DNA from: Paulinella micropora
Lineage: Eukaryota; Cercozoa; Imbricatea; Euglyphida
Reading direction: 5' to 3'
DNA: 51,813 bases
NCBI GenBank assembly: GCA_009731375.1
Contig: BJOX01000197.1
Span: forward strand, 765,326 to 817,138
A program made the position numbers and the translations under genes. This document shows positions 11,228 to 20,518 of this stretch, one piece after another (positions within the stretch are counted from its first letter, which is position 1; the number at the start of each line of letters is the position of its first letter). Under the pieces are notes generated by a model. It was given only the letters and a program-made list of their open reading frames with translations, searched no databases and had not been told where the DNA came from.

Positions 11228-12418
11228 AAAACCGATTTATTTATTTTCAATAAAGTTGCTAAAACCAAAAAAACAAGGAAGCCTAAGGTAAGACCCCCGC
11301 GGGTTTATAGGAATAAGAGCGGAAAGCCTTACATTATCCAGAAGGGTAAAAAATATTATCTTAATTTCGGTAAGAAAACAAATGATATGAGCACACTTCA
11401 AATTGTTAAACTTTTTATGAAATACTTGAGCAGACTAAAAGCAAAGAAAAAAACAAAGAAGGAAGATTTAAGAAAAGTCCAGAGCCTGTCAGAGATTGAG
11501 CAGAATACGAGAACAGCTATTCAAGACCACTTAGACAAACTCAGAAAGGAAAAGTATGAAGGTATTGAAACCATAGAGAAAAAAGAAAGAAAGGCACGGG
11601 AGGATTTAGACGAGGAGAAGAAGAGGCAAGAAAGAAAAGACATAGCAGATGCTAAGGAAAGACAAGAGATAATGGATAGGGAACACAAAAGAGAACTAGC
11701 AGATATTAATGAACGACAAGAACAAAAAGCCAGAGAACTAAGAAGGGAGCAAAAACTCATAGAAGATGTAAAATATGAAGAAGACAGAAAAAATAGGATA
11801 CAAGCATTACCACCAGTTCAATATCAATATATTATGCCATCACAGCAGGGACAGCAACAAGAACAACAGGCACAGCCAGAGGTAAAAGTTAAGCCAAATA
11901 AAGAATTTGAAGACAATAAAAAATTAATCACAAATTCTGGAGTTTTTACTCAAGCAGATATAGATAATTGGGATCCTAGTAAAATACAAAGTATAGCAGA
12001 AAGAATAAAAGAATTTCAAAAGCAACAAATAACAATAGATGATATGAAAACAATGCTAGGAGCACATGAAGCATTAAATAAAAATATAGGAAACCAACTA
12101 GAGGAGGCTAAATACAAAGCAATTTTAAAGAATGGATTGTCGAATAGTAATATTGAGAAAAAACTTACTATTAAAATTCTTGGTGAAACATTAAGGGATA
12201 AACTTAAAAATGAAGGCAACGATGTTAAAGGTTGGAACCAAAGGGCATCATGGATAATAGACAAAATTGTAGAACATAAAATAGACGTAGGACAAAAGAA
12301 GGACGAATTAAAAAAGAAACTCGCAGAATATTTGGGATTACAAACGGGAACTGGTTTAGAAGATTTGATTAATAAAGTGTTTTCTGTAAATCACGAAAAG
12401 AATGGGTTCATTCAATGA
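11228..12418 (+). CDS. coiled-coil structural protein, likely joined to the protease in ancestral form
   Basis: The frame has an ATG at 11387 (343 aa) but stays open upstream to a TAA near 11219. That upstream part encodes a basic segment (KTKKTRKPKVRPPRVYRNKS) which looks like real protein yet has no ATG, so the true start may be lost. Residues 1-140 of the ATG frame form a long Lys/Glu/Arg coiled coil (KKERKAREDLDEEKKRQERK). A Gln-rich linker follows, then a helical C-terminal half. No enzyme motif. It ends in TGA at 12416-12418, overlapping the ATG of the protease frame by ATGA. Since eukaryotic messages rarely use such overlaps, a one-base frameshift in an originally single gene is likely. 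Probably a virion core or scaffold protein. Confidence 0.55.
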   Translation, partial: KTDLFIFNKVAKTKKTRKPKVRPPRVYRNKSGKPYIIQKGKKYYLNFGKKTNDMSTLQIVKLFMKYLSRLKAKKKTKKEDLRKVQSLSEIEQNTRTAIQDHLDKLRKEKYEGIETIEKKERKAREDLDEEKKRQERKDIADAKERQEIMDREHKRELADINERQEQKARELRREQKLIEDVKYEEDRKNRIQALPPVQYQYIMPSQQGQQQEQQAQPEVKVKPNKEFEDNKKLITNSGVFTQADIDNWDPSKIQSIAERIKEFQKQQITIDDMKTMLGAHEALNKNIGNQLEEAKYKAILKNGLSNSNIEKKLTIKILGETLRDKLKNEGNDVKGWNQRASWIIDKIVEHKIDVGQKKDELKKKLAEYLGLQTGTGLEDLINKVFSVNHEKNGFIQ

Positions 12419-13182
12419 GAAAAAAAGATTATGTTAATGCTCTTATAAATAAATATAGAAATGAGCAACAGCCAGAGCAACCACAGCCAGAGCAACCACG
12501 GCCAGAGACACAGCAACCAGAGCCAGAGGTGCCACAGCCAGAAGAGCCACAACAAGATGAGCCACAGCAACACTCCAACGTAGTTGAAGATGCGACCTTC
12601 GGTCAGCAACAAGATGGACAGGGACGGGGACTAATGACTAATGAAATAGACGACATAATGAAAAAATATGGATGGTATCTCGGAGCGATAGCCAGTGATG
12701 AAATCTACAAGTTGAAGCCCGGAAGCAGAAAGCGATACGGATTTATTATGAACTTAGATAATCATAATCAAAAAGGGTCCCATTGGATCGCCGTATGGAT
12801 AAGTCTAGATAAAGACAGGAGTGTTGAAGTGTATGACCCTTTAGCACTTTACGAGCCAACTGAAGACTTTCAACAACAAATGAAACGGCTAATAGATAAA
12901 AGCCATCCAGATAGTTATTTGTTAATTAAGGTTAATCAAGTAAAACAACAATCAAACACCTCAGACACGTGCGGTTGGCATAGTATGAGGTTTTTAATGG
13001 AGCGGGCGAAAGGTATTAAATTTAAATTCGCCAGTGGCTACACAGACTTAAAAGAAGAAGAAGCAGAAAAATTAAAAGCACAGAATGGGTATGGCTTTGA
13101 CACCTTTTTGTATTCAATATTTATGTATAATAATATAACAATGGATTACAAGGGAGGAAGAAGTTCGGTATCTATTACATAA
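12415..13182 (+). CDS. adenain/ULP1-like cysteine protease (virion maturation)
   Basis: 255 aa from the ATG at 12415. Residues 15-60 are a Gln/Pro/Glu linker. The protease core follows, with His123 in GSHWIAVW, Asp141 in VEVYDPL, an oxyanion Gln around 178-179, and Cys186 in DTCGWHS. This order and spacing is that of the adenovirus protease/ULP1 clan. In Polintons, PLVs and virophages this enzyme trims capsid proteins during assembly. The core is uninterrupted, so the enzyme itself looks intact, but its N-terminal side probably belonged to the same gene as the preceding coiled-coil frame. It lies just upstream of the two capsid genes, as expected in this virus class. Confidence 0.85.
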   Translation: MRKKDYVNALINKYRNEQQPEQPQPEQPRPETQQPEPEVPQPEEPQQDEPQQHSNVVEDATFGQQQDGQGRGLMTNEIDDIMKKYGWYLGAIASDEIYKLKPGSRKRYGFIMNLDNHNQKGSHWIAVWISLDKDRSVEVYDPLALYEPTEDFQQQMKRLIDKSHPDSYLLIKVNQVKQQSNTSDTCGWHSMRFLMERAKGIKFKFASGYTDLKEEEAEKLKAQNGYGFDTFLYSIFMYNNITMDYKGGRSSVSIT

Positions 13183-13951
13183 ATAGTAAAAATAGAATAA
13201 CTGGAACAGACAGCGACTTTACACACGAAGTCAATATGAAGGGGCTAGACAATCCCACACATTGTAAATTCTTCATATTTATGTGCCGAAATCGTATTAC
13301 ACTGTGGCTTCACCATATAATACTTTTACATTATCCGAAGACGGGTATGAGGCTTTAATTACGATACCTGAGGGAAACTACACAATGAACAATTTAAAAA
13401 ATAAACTGGCCGAGGTACTGACGACGGAAAGTCCAAATGACAAAACTTATGTTGTCTCAAGCAACAATACAAACACAGAAGCGGAGGATGGCAAATTAAC
13501 ATTCAGTGTTTCAAATAACGGAGGTATTCAACCGCGGTTTATATTTGATGGTGATACCCGTATTCACGAGGTAATGGGGTTTGATAGAAACTCAACATAT
13601 TTCTTCGCTAATGATTTTATTAACTCGCCAAATGTAATTATTTTAACTGGTGAAAAAACTCTGTATCTTCAATCTGATTTAGTGAATGAAGGTGATAATC
13701 ATGTGCTTCAAGAAATATACACAGCCAACGAAATTCCTTTTGGGTCTGTTATCTATGATGGAAGCGGGTCTGAGTATGGTAAAACATTGTCCGCTAATTC
13801 AAACAATGTATTCAGGTTTTCCTTGACAGACGAAAATGACCAAGCAATAAATCTTAATGGTTTGGGAATAGTTATGACATTACTGGTTTATCGTGAAACT
13901 AATTATTTTAGTTTATTTAATTCATTCTTCAATTTGTTAAAGGCGAGATAA
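13134..13951 (+). pseudogene. penton-type minor capsid protein (single jelly roll), frameshifted
   Basis: The long frame from 13283 (no ATG, begins at a GTG) encodes 222 aa of a PLV/virophage-type penton: PKSYYTVASPYNTFTLSE at the start, IPEGNYT, then the C-terminal strands FRFSLTDENDQAINLNGLG. Its frame has a stop at 13265-13267. The N-terminal strand of the same fold (YYINSKNRITGTDSDFTHE) lies upstream in a different frame, open from 13134 and overlapping the protease stop. The gene is therefore broken by a small indel between about 13262 and 13283, and its own ATG is not evident. In the virion this protein would occupy the vertices. The next gene is the major capsid. Confidence 0.8.
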
Positions 13952-13978
13952 TTAATTTGAGAATTATTTATTTTTTTC

Positions 13979-13988
13979 TATAAATATA
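13979..13988 (+). promoter_or_regulatory. TATA-like box before the major capsid gene
   Basis: TATAAATATA sits about 45 bp upstream of the ATG at 14034 in an otherwise AT-rich leader that ends in an AAAACAAAAC tract. Compatible with a late-gene promoter; inference from sequence alone. Confidence 0.45.
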
Positions 13989-14033
13989 TTTCGTGTATTA
14001 ATCAACTTACACTACTTCAAAAACAAAACAAAA

Positions 14034-15527
14034 ATGCCTGTCCAATATGGAGGAGAGTTGACACACAGCCAAAGCGAACTTATTCGCGGTAAGTATTCGC
14101 TTAACAAACTTACTGCCCGCGAAAGTCTTGCGTCTGTTGCGATTAGCAGTGTTGGAGGAACTGAATCAACTTTTGAAATTCCTACTCGTCCTTTGAACCT
14201 TGCGAGGAGTGCGTTGCGATCTACCTACACACCGACGACTGGAGGAATCGGTCATTATAACAGAATTGCTATGGACTGCCTGTCAATGATTAAGACAATT
14301 GAACTGCGAAGTCGAAGCGGGCAGTATCTGTGTAATCTTCAACATGTGGGAAATTACACTAAGATGATTTGGAAACCCGAAATTTCTTATGATAGATTTA
14401 TGGCTTTGGATAACCACGGGGCTAATTCTGGTTATGGGTCTATGCTCCAAAAGTATAATGCTGGAAAGATTGTCGTTGGGACTGTGGCAGAAAGAAAGGC
14501 TATTACTGATGCTGCTGCGGTTAATATTTTAAAAGCAGCCGTTCAAACATGCTACAAAGTACTACTTATCGCTGCTCGTCGTCATAATGATACCGCTCTA
14601 GCCGATAGCACTGCTGGAGACTATAGTCTTGTTAATGTTGAGTATGAGGATGCAAAGTATTTTGAGGGTGGAGATATTGGTCAAGACCAAGCAGTAGTAA
14701 TCGCACCAGCAGTCAATACTGGAAATTCACCAGTAATCAATGTCTATTCCTCTCGGTATGCTTTTCGGAACCATTTTTGAAATTGATAAGACTGTCGGTT
14801 TTAATGAAATTCTTGATTTGAGGATTGTGTGGGAGGGAACACAGAAAACCTTATTTTATGGAACTGATGCTAATAGTGTTGCAGCAGGAGCAGCTGCCAC
14901 CGCACAGCCCGCGACGATTACTAATCTTAACCTCTTTCTTGCAGTTAAAACTGACCTTAATGTTATTTTGGGAGTTAAACAAAAGATTGCTGGTGAAGGC
15001 TTTTCGTTTAAGACCGAATACCCTATCTCTTGGAAAACTAATCTCGCGGCGGGCACTCAGTCATTTGTTTTGAAGATGAACCGCTCGCAGGGTGAAAGAA
15101 TTCGCCGAATTTACACTAGCGGGTTTAATAATACAGAAAGTTCAAATACCGCATTTGATTGCGATAACCGAGCACAGGCTAAGATTACTTCTTATTACAC
15201 TACTTTGGATAGTAATAGAATTCAGCAGTTTGATATCGCTTGTGCCCGCGATGAAGACTGTATGGTTTTGAAGGAAAAAGTTAAGGTTCTGCTATTTTGA
15301 ACTCAAATGTGTATAAATATAACTGGTTCCATGTTGATTTCTGGGATCACAACCGCCCGCTTTATGACAAGAGAGAAGAAGAGTGTTATGAAGTGGCAGG
15401 TCTGTCCTTGGACACAGAACGGCGGTATGAATGGAGTGCGGAGGGAGCAGTCCAATTGAATTATTATACTTACGCTATTCTTCAGAGGACTATTGTTGTT
15501 AAGGGAATTGAAATTTTGATGAGTTAA
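14034..15527 (+). pseudogene. major capsid protein of Polinton-like virus (double jelly roll), two frameshifts
   Basis: Three consecutive frames add up to about 497 codons, a normal size for a PLV major capsid protein. Frame 1 (14034-14780) has VQYGGELTHSQSELIRGKYS, SSVGGTESTFEIPTRP and SGQYLCNLQHVGNYTKM. Frame 2 (from about 14750 to 15299) has LGMLFGTIFEIDKTVGF, SFKTEYPISWKTNLA and FNNTESSNTAFD. Frame 3 (from about 15290 to 15527) has VYKYNWFHVDF and TERRYEWSAEGAVQLNYYT. One small indel near 14745-14755 and one near 15285-15297 separate them. The gene follows the penton gene directly. The call rests on family resemblance recognised by eye plus gene order; a structural search would settle the fold. 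Confidence 0.85.
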
Positions 15528-15577
15528 AAAATTATTGAAAAAAGAAATTAAAAAAGAAAAATATATTTTTTTTATAT

Positions 15578-16833
15578 ATGTACAAACAACGAAAACTCAC
15601 CAGAGAAACTTAATCGCAGAAAATCCTGACGGAGAATTTATAAACGTCAGGGTCGGATATGATGGTGATATTGAAACAAATAATTCAAAAACCGCTTTTG
15701 GCGAAGCAGTAGTAGGTCAATGAACACCAGTTTTACAGGAAATCTTTCCATATACCATTAATACTAGGATATGGACAAAAACAGAAACAAAATCGTCTGT
15801 GTCATTTTTGAATAATATGGCTGAATTGAAAACAACTGCTGATGCTACGGCAGATGCTAGACTGGTAAGTAAAAGGAGAATAAAATATAGAACTGGAACA
15901 GGTGTCCTCGCCCGCTTTACTGCTATATGGACAACGGATGATACAAAAGATTACTATTCATATATTGGAATAGGAAATGAACTTGTCGATGGATTTTATT
16001 TCTACAAAAATAGAGCAGGAATAAGTATTGCACATTGTAAAGGAGGTGCCGCAGTTTATATTGACCAGGAAGACTGGGACGACCCATGCGATGGAACTTC
16101 TGCTACGCCTGACTTAGACTGGAGCAAAGGAAATGTATTTCAAATTCAATTTCAGTATCTTGGGTTTGGTGCTATTAAGTTTTATATTGAAAATCCCATA
16201 ACAGGATTATTTCAATTAGTTCATATGATTGACTATGCGAATGCTAATACAGGTGTAAGCCTGCGAAATACAACATTACCTTTTACAGCAGTAATGAGAA
16301 ATGATGCAGCGACTGGAATACAAACTCTTAAAACAGCAAGTGCCAGTTTATTCATTGAGGGAACGAATACGATAAACACAAGTATTACAAACGAAGTGGA
16401 AGGAAGTAAAGCAGCAAACACCACTGAAAGTCCTATTATTAGCATAAGAAACAAAGCGGTATTTGATGCGGGTGGTGCTAATTTAACAAATTATTCAAAT
16501 GTTTATCCGACTTTGATAAGTATTACAAATGAAGATAGTAAGTCGTGTGTAGTAAGAATGGTATTAACTGGAACACTAACTGGAGCAGGTTTTGCAGATG
16601 TTGATTCTAAGTATTCAATTGTAGATACTGACATAAAGGCGAGTGCTATCCCAAACGGAACAACAATTTTTAAACTTTATGTAAATTCTCAATTAACGCA
16701 ACAAATAAATCTTAGAAATTATGATATATATTTGACTCCTAATGATGTATTGACTTTTACACAGAAATCCGTTGGAACTGCCAATAATGGTTCAAATGTC
16801 AATGTTATCGCTAATTGTATTGAGGATCAGTGA
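15578..16833 (+). pseudogene. virion-associated protein, putative host-recognition or fibre-base protein
   Basis: The ATG at 15578 sits after a TATATTTTTTTTATAT leader and opens a short frame that stops at 15611. A second frame continues with IAENPDGEFINVRVGYDGDIE and FGEAVVGQ, is cut by TGA at 15721-15723, then stays open in the same frame to 16833. About 418 codons. The middle part (YRTGTGVLARFTAIW, YSYIGIGNELVDGFYFYKNR, FQIQFQYLGFGAIKFYIENP) resembles a beta-rich domain found in many large DNA virus and PLV virion proteins of unknown role. No enzyme motif. One frameshift near 15590-15612 and one nonsense codon. Its position after the capsid gene supports a structural role. Confidence 0.65.
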
Positions 16834-16880
16834 TGCAGAAACAAAAAAAATAAAAAAAAAATAAAAGGAAGGTAATGTGA

Positions 16881-17063
16881 TTAGAGATATTTTTTTACCG
16901 CATCTTTATTATTAAAACAAGGTTGTTGAATTAAATATTCAAGGTATGGTTTATCAATCTTAGCAACATCTTCAATTTTCATTTTTTTATACTTACCGTA
17001 TTGAAGAAAAATATCGGTTTCATTTTGCTGGTATTCTTTCTTTAATATACATCCTTTAGCCAA
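16881..17063 (-). pseudogene. ExoX C-terminal-like small domain, copy 1
   Basis: About 60 aa on the minus strand with YGKYKKMKIEDVAKIDKPYL and EYLIQQPCF. This is the pattern FGKY-G-K--DIA--D--YL-W---Q--F of the small domain found at the C-terminus of exonuclease X-like proteins and in many viral proteins. No ATG lies in frame at its start, so it is a fragment. Convergent with the preceding virion gene across an A-rich spacer (16834-16880). Confidence 0.55.
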
Positions 17064-17155
17064 GGGACGACAACGTGAAAGTAGTTATTCCATTGGAGGC
17101 TACACTAGCAAAAATTATAATGGAGGAACCAAGCACACCATTTACGGCGACTGAT

Positions 17156-17359
17156 TTAAAAGAGACCAGTATCACTGAAATCAAGACAAATGTAGGTGAA
17201 GAGATAGCGAATGCTACATGTACAGAAATTGTATTGCTCATAGAAAGAAACAATGTCGGGCTTAGTCAATTTAATTGTTGGCATTTTGACATTGCCGCTG
17301 TCAATGTTCCATTTTTCAATTTCATTCAAGTAGTCTTGTTTGGTGTTCAGGTCAGTCAT
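17156..17359 (-). CDS. short open frame, unknown; possible N-terminus of copy 1
   Basis: The ATG at 17359 is preceded on the minus strand by TTTATATATAAG. The first 40 codons (MTDLNTKQDYLNEIEKWNID and onward) look like a genuine protein start, but the end turns into unlikely sequence, suggesting a frameshift. It lies just upstream of the ExoX-C-like copy 1 and might once have been joined to it. No function assigned. Confidence 0.35.
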   Translation of the reverse strand: MTDLNTKQDYLNEIEKWNIDSGNVKMPTIKLTKPDIVSFYEQYNFCTCSIRYLFTYICLDFSDTGLF

Positions 17360-17397
17360 CTTATATATAAAGATAAAAAAAATCTTTTAGCAAAATA

Positions 17398-17595
17398 TCA
17401 AATATATTTTTTTACTTCACTTTTAATGTCTGTAAATTTATCAAACCATGGCTGTTTCATAACCCATTCAAGATATGGTTTGTCAATGGTAGCAATATCT
17501 GAAACCTTTTTTCCGCGATACTTACCAAATGGAAAAACATCAGTTGGCTTCCCTTCTCTACTTTTTTCAATCGCCTTAATTTCTTCATCAATCAT
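17398..17595 (-). CDS. ExoX C-terminal-like small protein, copy 2
   Basis: 65 aa: a short charged helix (MIDEEIKAIEKSREGKPTDV), then FPFGKYRGKKVSDIATIDKP and YLEWVMKQPWF. Same fold pattern as 16881-17063, with clear similarity between the two, so they are tandem duplicates. The full domain is intact here. The function of the stand-alone domain in viruses is not known; it has no nuclease residues. Confidence 0.6.
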   Translation of the reverse strand: MIDEEIKAIEKSREGKPTDVFPFGKYRGKKVSDIATIDKPYLEWVMKQPWFDKFTDIKSEVKKYI

Positions 17596-17679
17596 CTGTT
17601 GGACATCTCTTACTGAAAAGAATTCCTTATTCTTCTCAATTGAAAGTCGTCCAAATTTTCAGATAGTCTGGTGAGGGTT

Positions 17680-18036
17680 GTCATTGGTCTATATAGACTG
17701 GTAAAAAATTTTTTGGAAAAAAATTAATTAATCAAACTCGCAATAGGGAGGACTTTTAATTTTTCAAAAAAGATAACTAAGTTCAGCACAGCAGTAAAAA
17801 CTAAGAAACAGGTTTTAATGTCTCTTCGTGTTGATTTGAAAAAAGATAGATAAGTTATCCTTTTTTAGAGTTTGAGAGAAATTCAAATATAGACTATTTA
17901 AGGCTTAATGATTGTTATATTGAATTTGGATAAAATTATGTATATTTTTGTTGAAATTAATAGTAAGACTAATTTATGTAAAAATAGCCTTATTTTATAT
18001 AAAAAGATAACTGTGTTATAGTGGTACCTATAGTAG
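17680..18036. other. AT-rich terminal region of the provirus, no gene seen
   Basis: About 360 bp, very AT-rich, with no open frame that looks coding. Probably the non-coding end of the provirus, but no terminal inverted repeat matching the right side (near 41785) was found by eye. It ends at the foldback element. Confidence 0.5.
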
Positions 18037-20108
18037 TGTGCCCGAGCAATTTGACGTGTCTGTGAAGACTGAATAACATAGTTGAACGTGCCATTGGTGT
18101 AGGAAGGTTGAATGCGCGTGTGGTTGCTGGATACGAGCTTTTGCTGTTCTTGGCTGAAAGGGGGGTTTATGAACGAGTGCTGGGGTTCGATGTGTAGGCG
18201 TGCTGTTGGTCTGGTTTGCTCTCCTATGCAATATTAGCACCTCCCATGATATATATGTATGTTTACAACACTCACACAGCAAGTCTAGTTACGTCAAGCT
18301 GGACATGTATTGTTGGATAACGCATTCAGCAGTGCGGCCGTCTAGGCGTAGGTTTCGTTTATTCTATACTCTTCTTTCTTCTTTTCTTTGCTTTACAATA
18401 CTATGTCTTACATCTACTCTGCAAATATTGGGGTTTCTGTGCATGTGTGTACATATACGTGCATGTAAGTATCAGTGAAAACCGTCGTATATATGTCTTG
18501 ATGTGCGTAAAAATCTATACTTGTGTACCCGTAGTGTACCAGTATGTATGTACCTATGCGTGCCTATATGTATATATGTTGAATACACATACATACATAA
18601 TACTTTGATACATTACACATGACAATTGTTTGGACGCATTTTTGTGTGTAATTATATTATTTTTTGCATGGTTTTGTCATTTCTCTATGTACATATGGCA
18701 TGTATTAGTATTTCTGCATGTATGTGCATGTACGTATGCAGCTTTTTGCGTATGTGTTCATGTTTGAATCTAGTTATGTTTTTTTCCTTCAGTTTTCTCT
18801 GTTCCATGGGCTCGGTCTACACGATTTTGTTGAAGTTTTTCACCGGCACCAGTGCGGTGGATGAGTAAACTTCGAATGAATTCGGTTTGAAAACTACTGA
18901 TCGGATTGTGATAATTTTAAGACCATTGGAAAGAGCATGATCCGAAGGTTTTATTTGTATATTGTTCTTGACAAAACCGGTTCCTATTATAATAAAATAT
19001 TGAAACAAAATGTGAATTTTATTGATTAACAATCAACTTTTGCATTCCGTAACATACTAGTGATTACCAGTTTTCAGCTTTTTCATGACAAAATAATGAT
19101 TCTATTAGCTGAAATTATTTTCGTTTGTGATGGCAAGCCAAACAACAGCATTTAATATGATTGTTTTTTTACGTACGCAATCACTGTTAATTAATAAATA
19201 GAAAATTTCCACTCGTAGGGTGAGTGAGAAGTTTGAAATCAGATTGATTGCCCGGCCGAAATGCGTATGCAGAGGAATATACTTACAGGAGGCGGATGCA
19301 AACCAAGTGGAAGCGGATGCAATAGATGGCTGATACAATTCAATAGAAGACGGATGCAATGCACTTGCATACGTACATGCACATACATGCAGAAATACTA
19401 ATACATGCCATATGTACATAGAGAAATGCACAAAAGCATGCAAAAAATAATATAATTACACACAGAAATGAGTCCAAACATACACAGACATACATGACAA
19501 TTCATGTGTAATGTATCAAACTATCATGTATGTATGTGTATTCAACATATATACATGTAGGCACGCATAGGTACATACATACTGGTACACTACGGGTACA
19601 CAAGTATAGATTTTTACGCACATCATCAAGACATATATATATATATATATATATATACGACGGTTTTCACTGATACTTACATGCACGTTTATGTACACAC
19701 ATGCACAGAAACCCCAATGTTTGCAGAGTAGATGTAAGACATAGTATTGTAAAGCAAAGAAAAGAAGAAAGATGAGTATAGAATAAACGAAACCTACGCC
19801 TAGACGGCCGCACTGCTGAATGCGTTATCCAACAATACATGTCCAGCTTGACGTAACTAGACTTGCTGTGTGAGTGTTGTAAACATACATATATATCATG
19901 GGAGGTGCTAATATTGCATAGGAGAGCAAACCAGACCAACAGCACGCCTACACATCGAACCCCAGCACTCGTTCATAAATCCCCCTTTCAGCCAAGAACA
20001 GCAAAAGCTCGTATCCAGCAACCACACGCGCATTCAACCTTCCTACACCAATGGCACGTTCAACTATGTTATTCAGTCTTCACAGACACGTCAAATCGCT
20101 CGGGCACA
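18037..20108. mobile_element. foldback / long-TIR DNA element, non-autonomous
   Basis: The arm at 18037-18740 and the arm at 19366-20108 are reverse complements over their whole length, starting TGTGCCCGAGC at each outer end. The right arm is longer mainly through a (TA)n expansion at 19634-19657. The 92-codon frames at 18200-18478 (plus) and 19667-19945 (minus) are the same sequence in the two arms and differ by about four residues, which shows sequence similarity rather than coding. The 625-bp centre (18741-19365) has no recognisable transposase but contains short GCGGATGCAA repeats. Flanking target duplications are not clear. Confidence 0.75.
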
Positions 20109-20206
20109 ACATTAGCCAAGCACAATGACCAAGAAGCACACAACCAGTACTCCTTAACCTTCCATCTTACCTTGCAAAATACTTGTGACGTCGTGACAAA
20201 CCAAAT

Positions 20207-20506
20207 TGTAATGTACTATTAATACCCGTTACTCCACCTAGTCAATTTACCGGTAATTTGGATAGTCTTAGTCATAGGCAAGTTCATAGGCCGGACAGTT
20301 ATTAATACCTTTATTACTGACAAGGACACTTTCTAGAGTATTCGCGAATCATAGTCTGGAATGCCTAGAATCAAATGAGTATTACCATTCTGTTAAGGTC
20401 ACCACATTTTGTGTGACCCAAAGTCATTAAAAGTCTTTTCTTCGGTTATTCTTTACCCTTAGCGGGGTAGCTTCCCTAAACTCTGCGTTTGAGTGATAGA
20501 TTACTT
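20207..20506 (+). repeat. copia 5' LTR, copy 1
   Basis: 300 bp, from TGTAATGTACTATTAATACC to about GATAGATTACTT. Its start is defined by the second copy at 27447, where it follows the polypurine tract, and its end by divergence from the 3' LTR at 5254. No difference from 27447-27746 was found by eye. It does not show the usual terminal CA, so the last bases are uncertain by a few positions. Confidence 0.85.
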
Positions 20507-20518
20507 TGGTTATGAGCC
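20507..20518 (+). promoter_or_regulatory. primer binding site (half-tRNA-Met type) overlapping gag ATG
   Basis: TGGTTATGAGCC directly follows the LTR. Its reverse complement contains GGCTCATAACC, the anticodon arm of tRNA-Met (anticodon CAT). Drosophila copia is known to prime from an internal fragment of initiator tRNA-Met, so the same mode is likely. The ATG inside the site (20512-20514) is the start codon of gag. Confidence 0.6.

Noticed and set aside
17075-17674. 199-codon plus-strand frame
   Set aside because: Mostly antisense to the ExoX-C-like copy 2 and the 17156-17359 frame. Only its first 60 codons look protein-like, which is not enough to call it.
18200-19945. Two 92-codon frames nearly identical on opposite strands
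   Set aside because: They are the two arms of the foldback element. Similarity follows from the inverted repeat, and no protein family is recognised.
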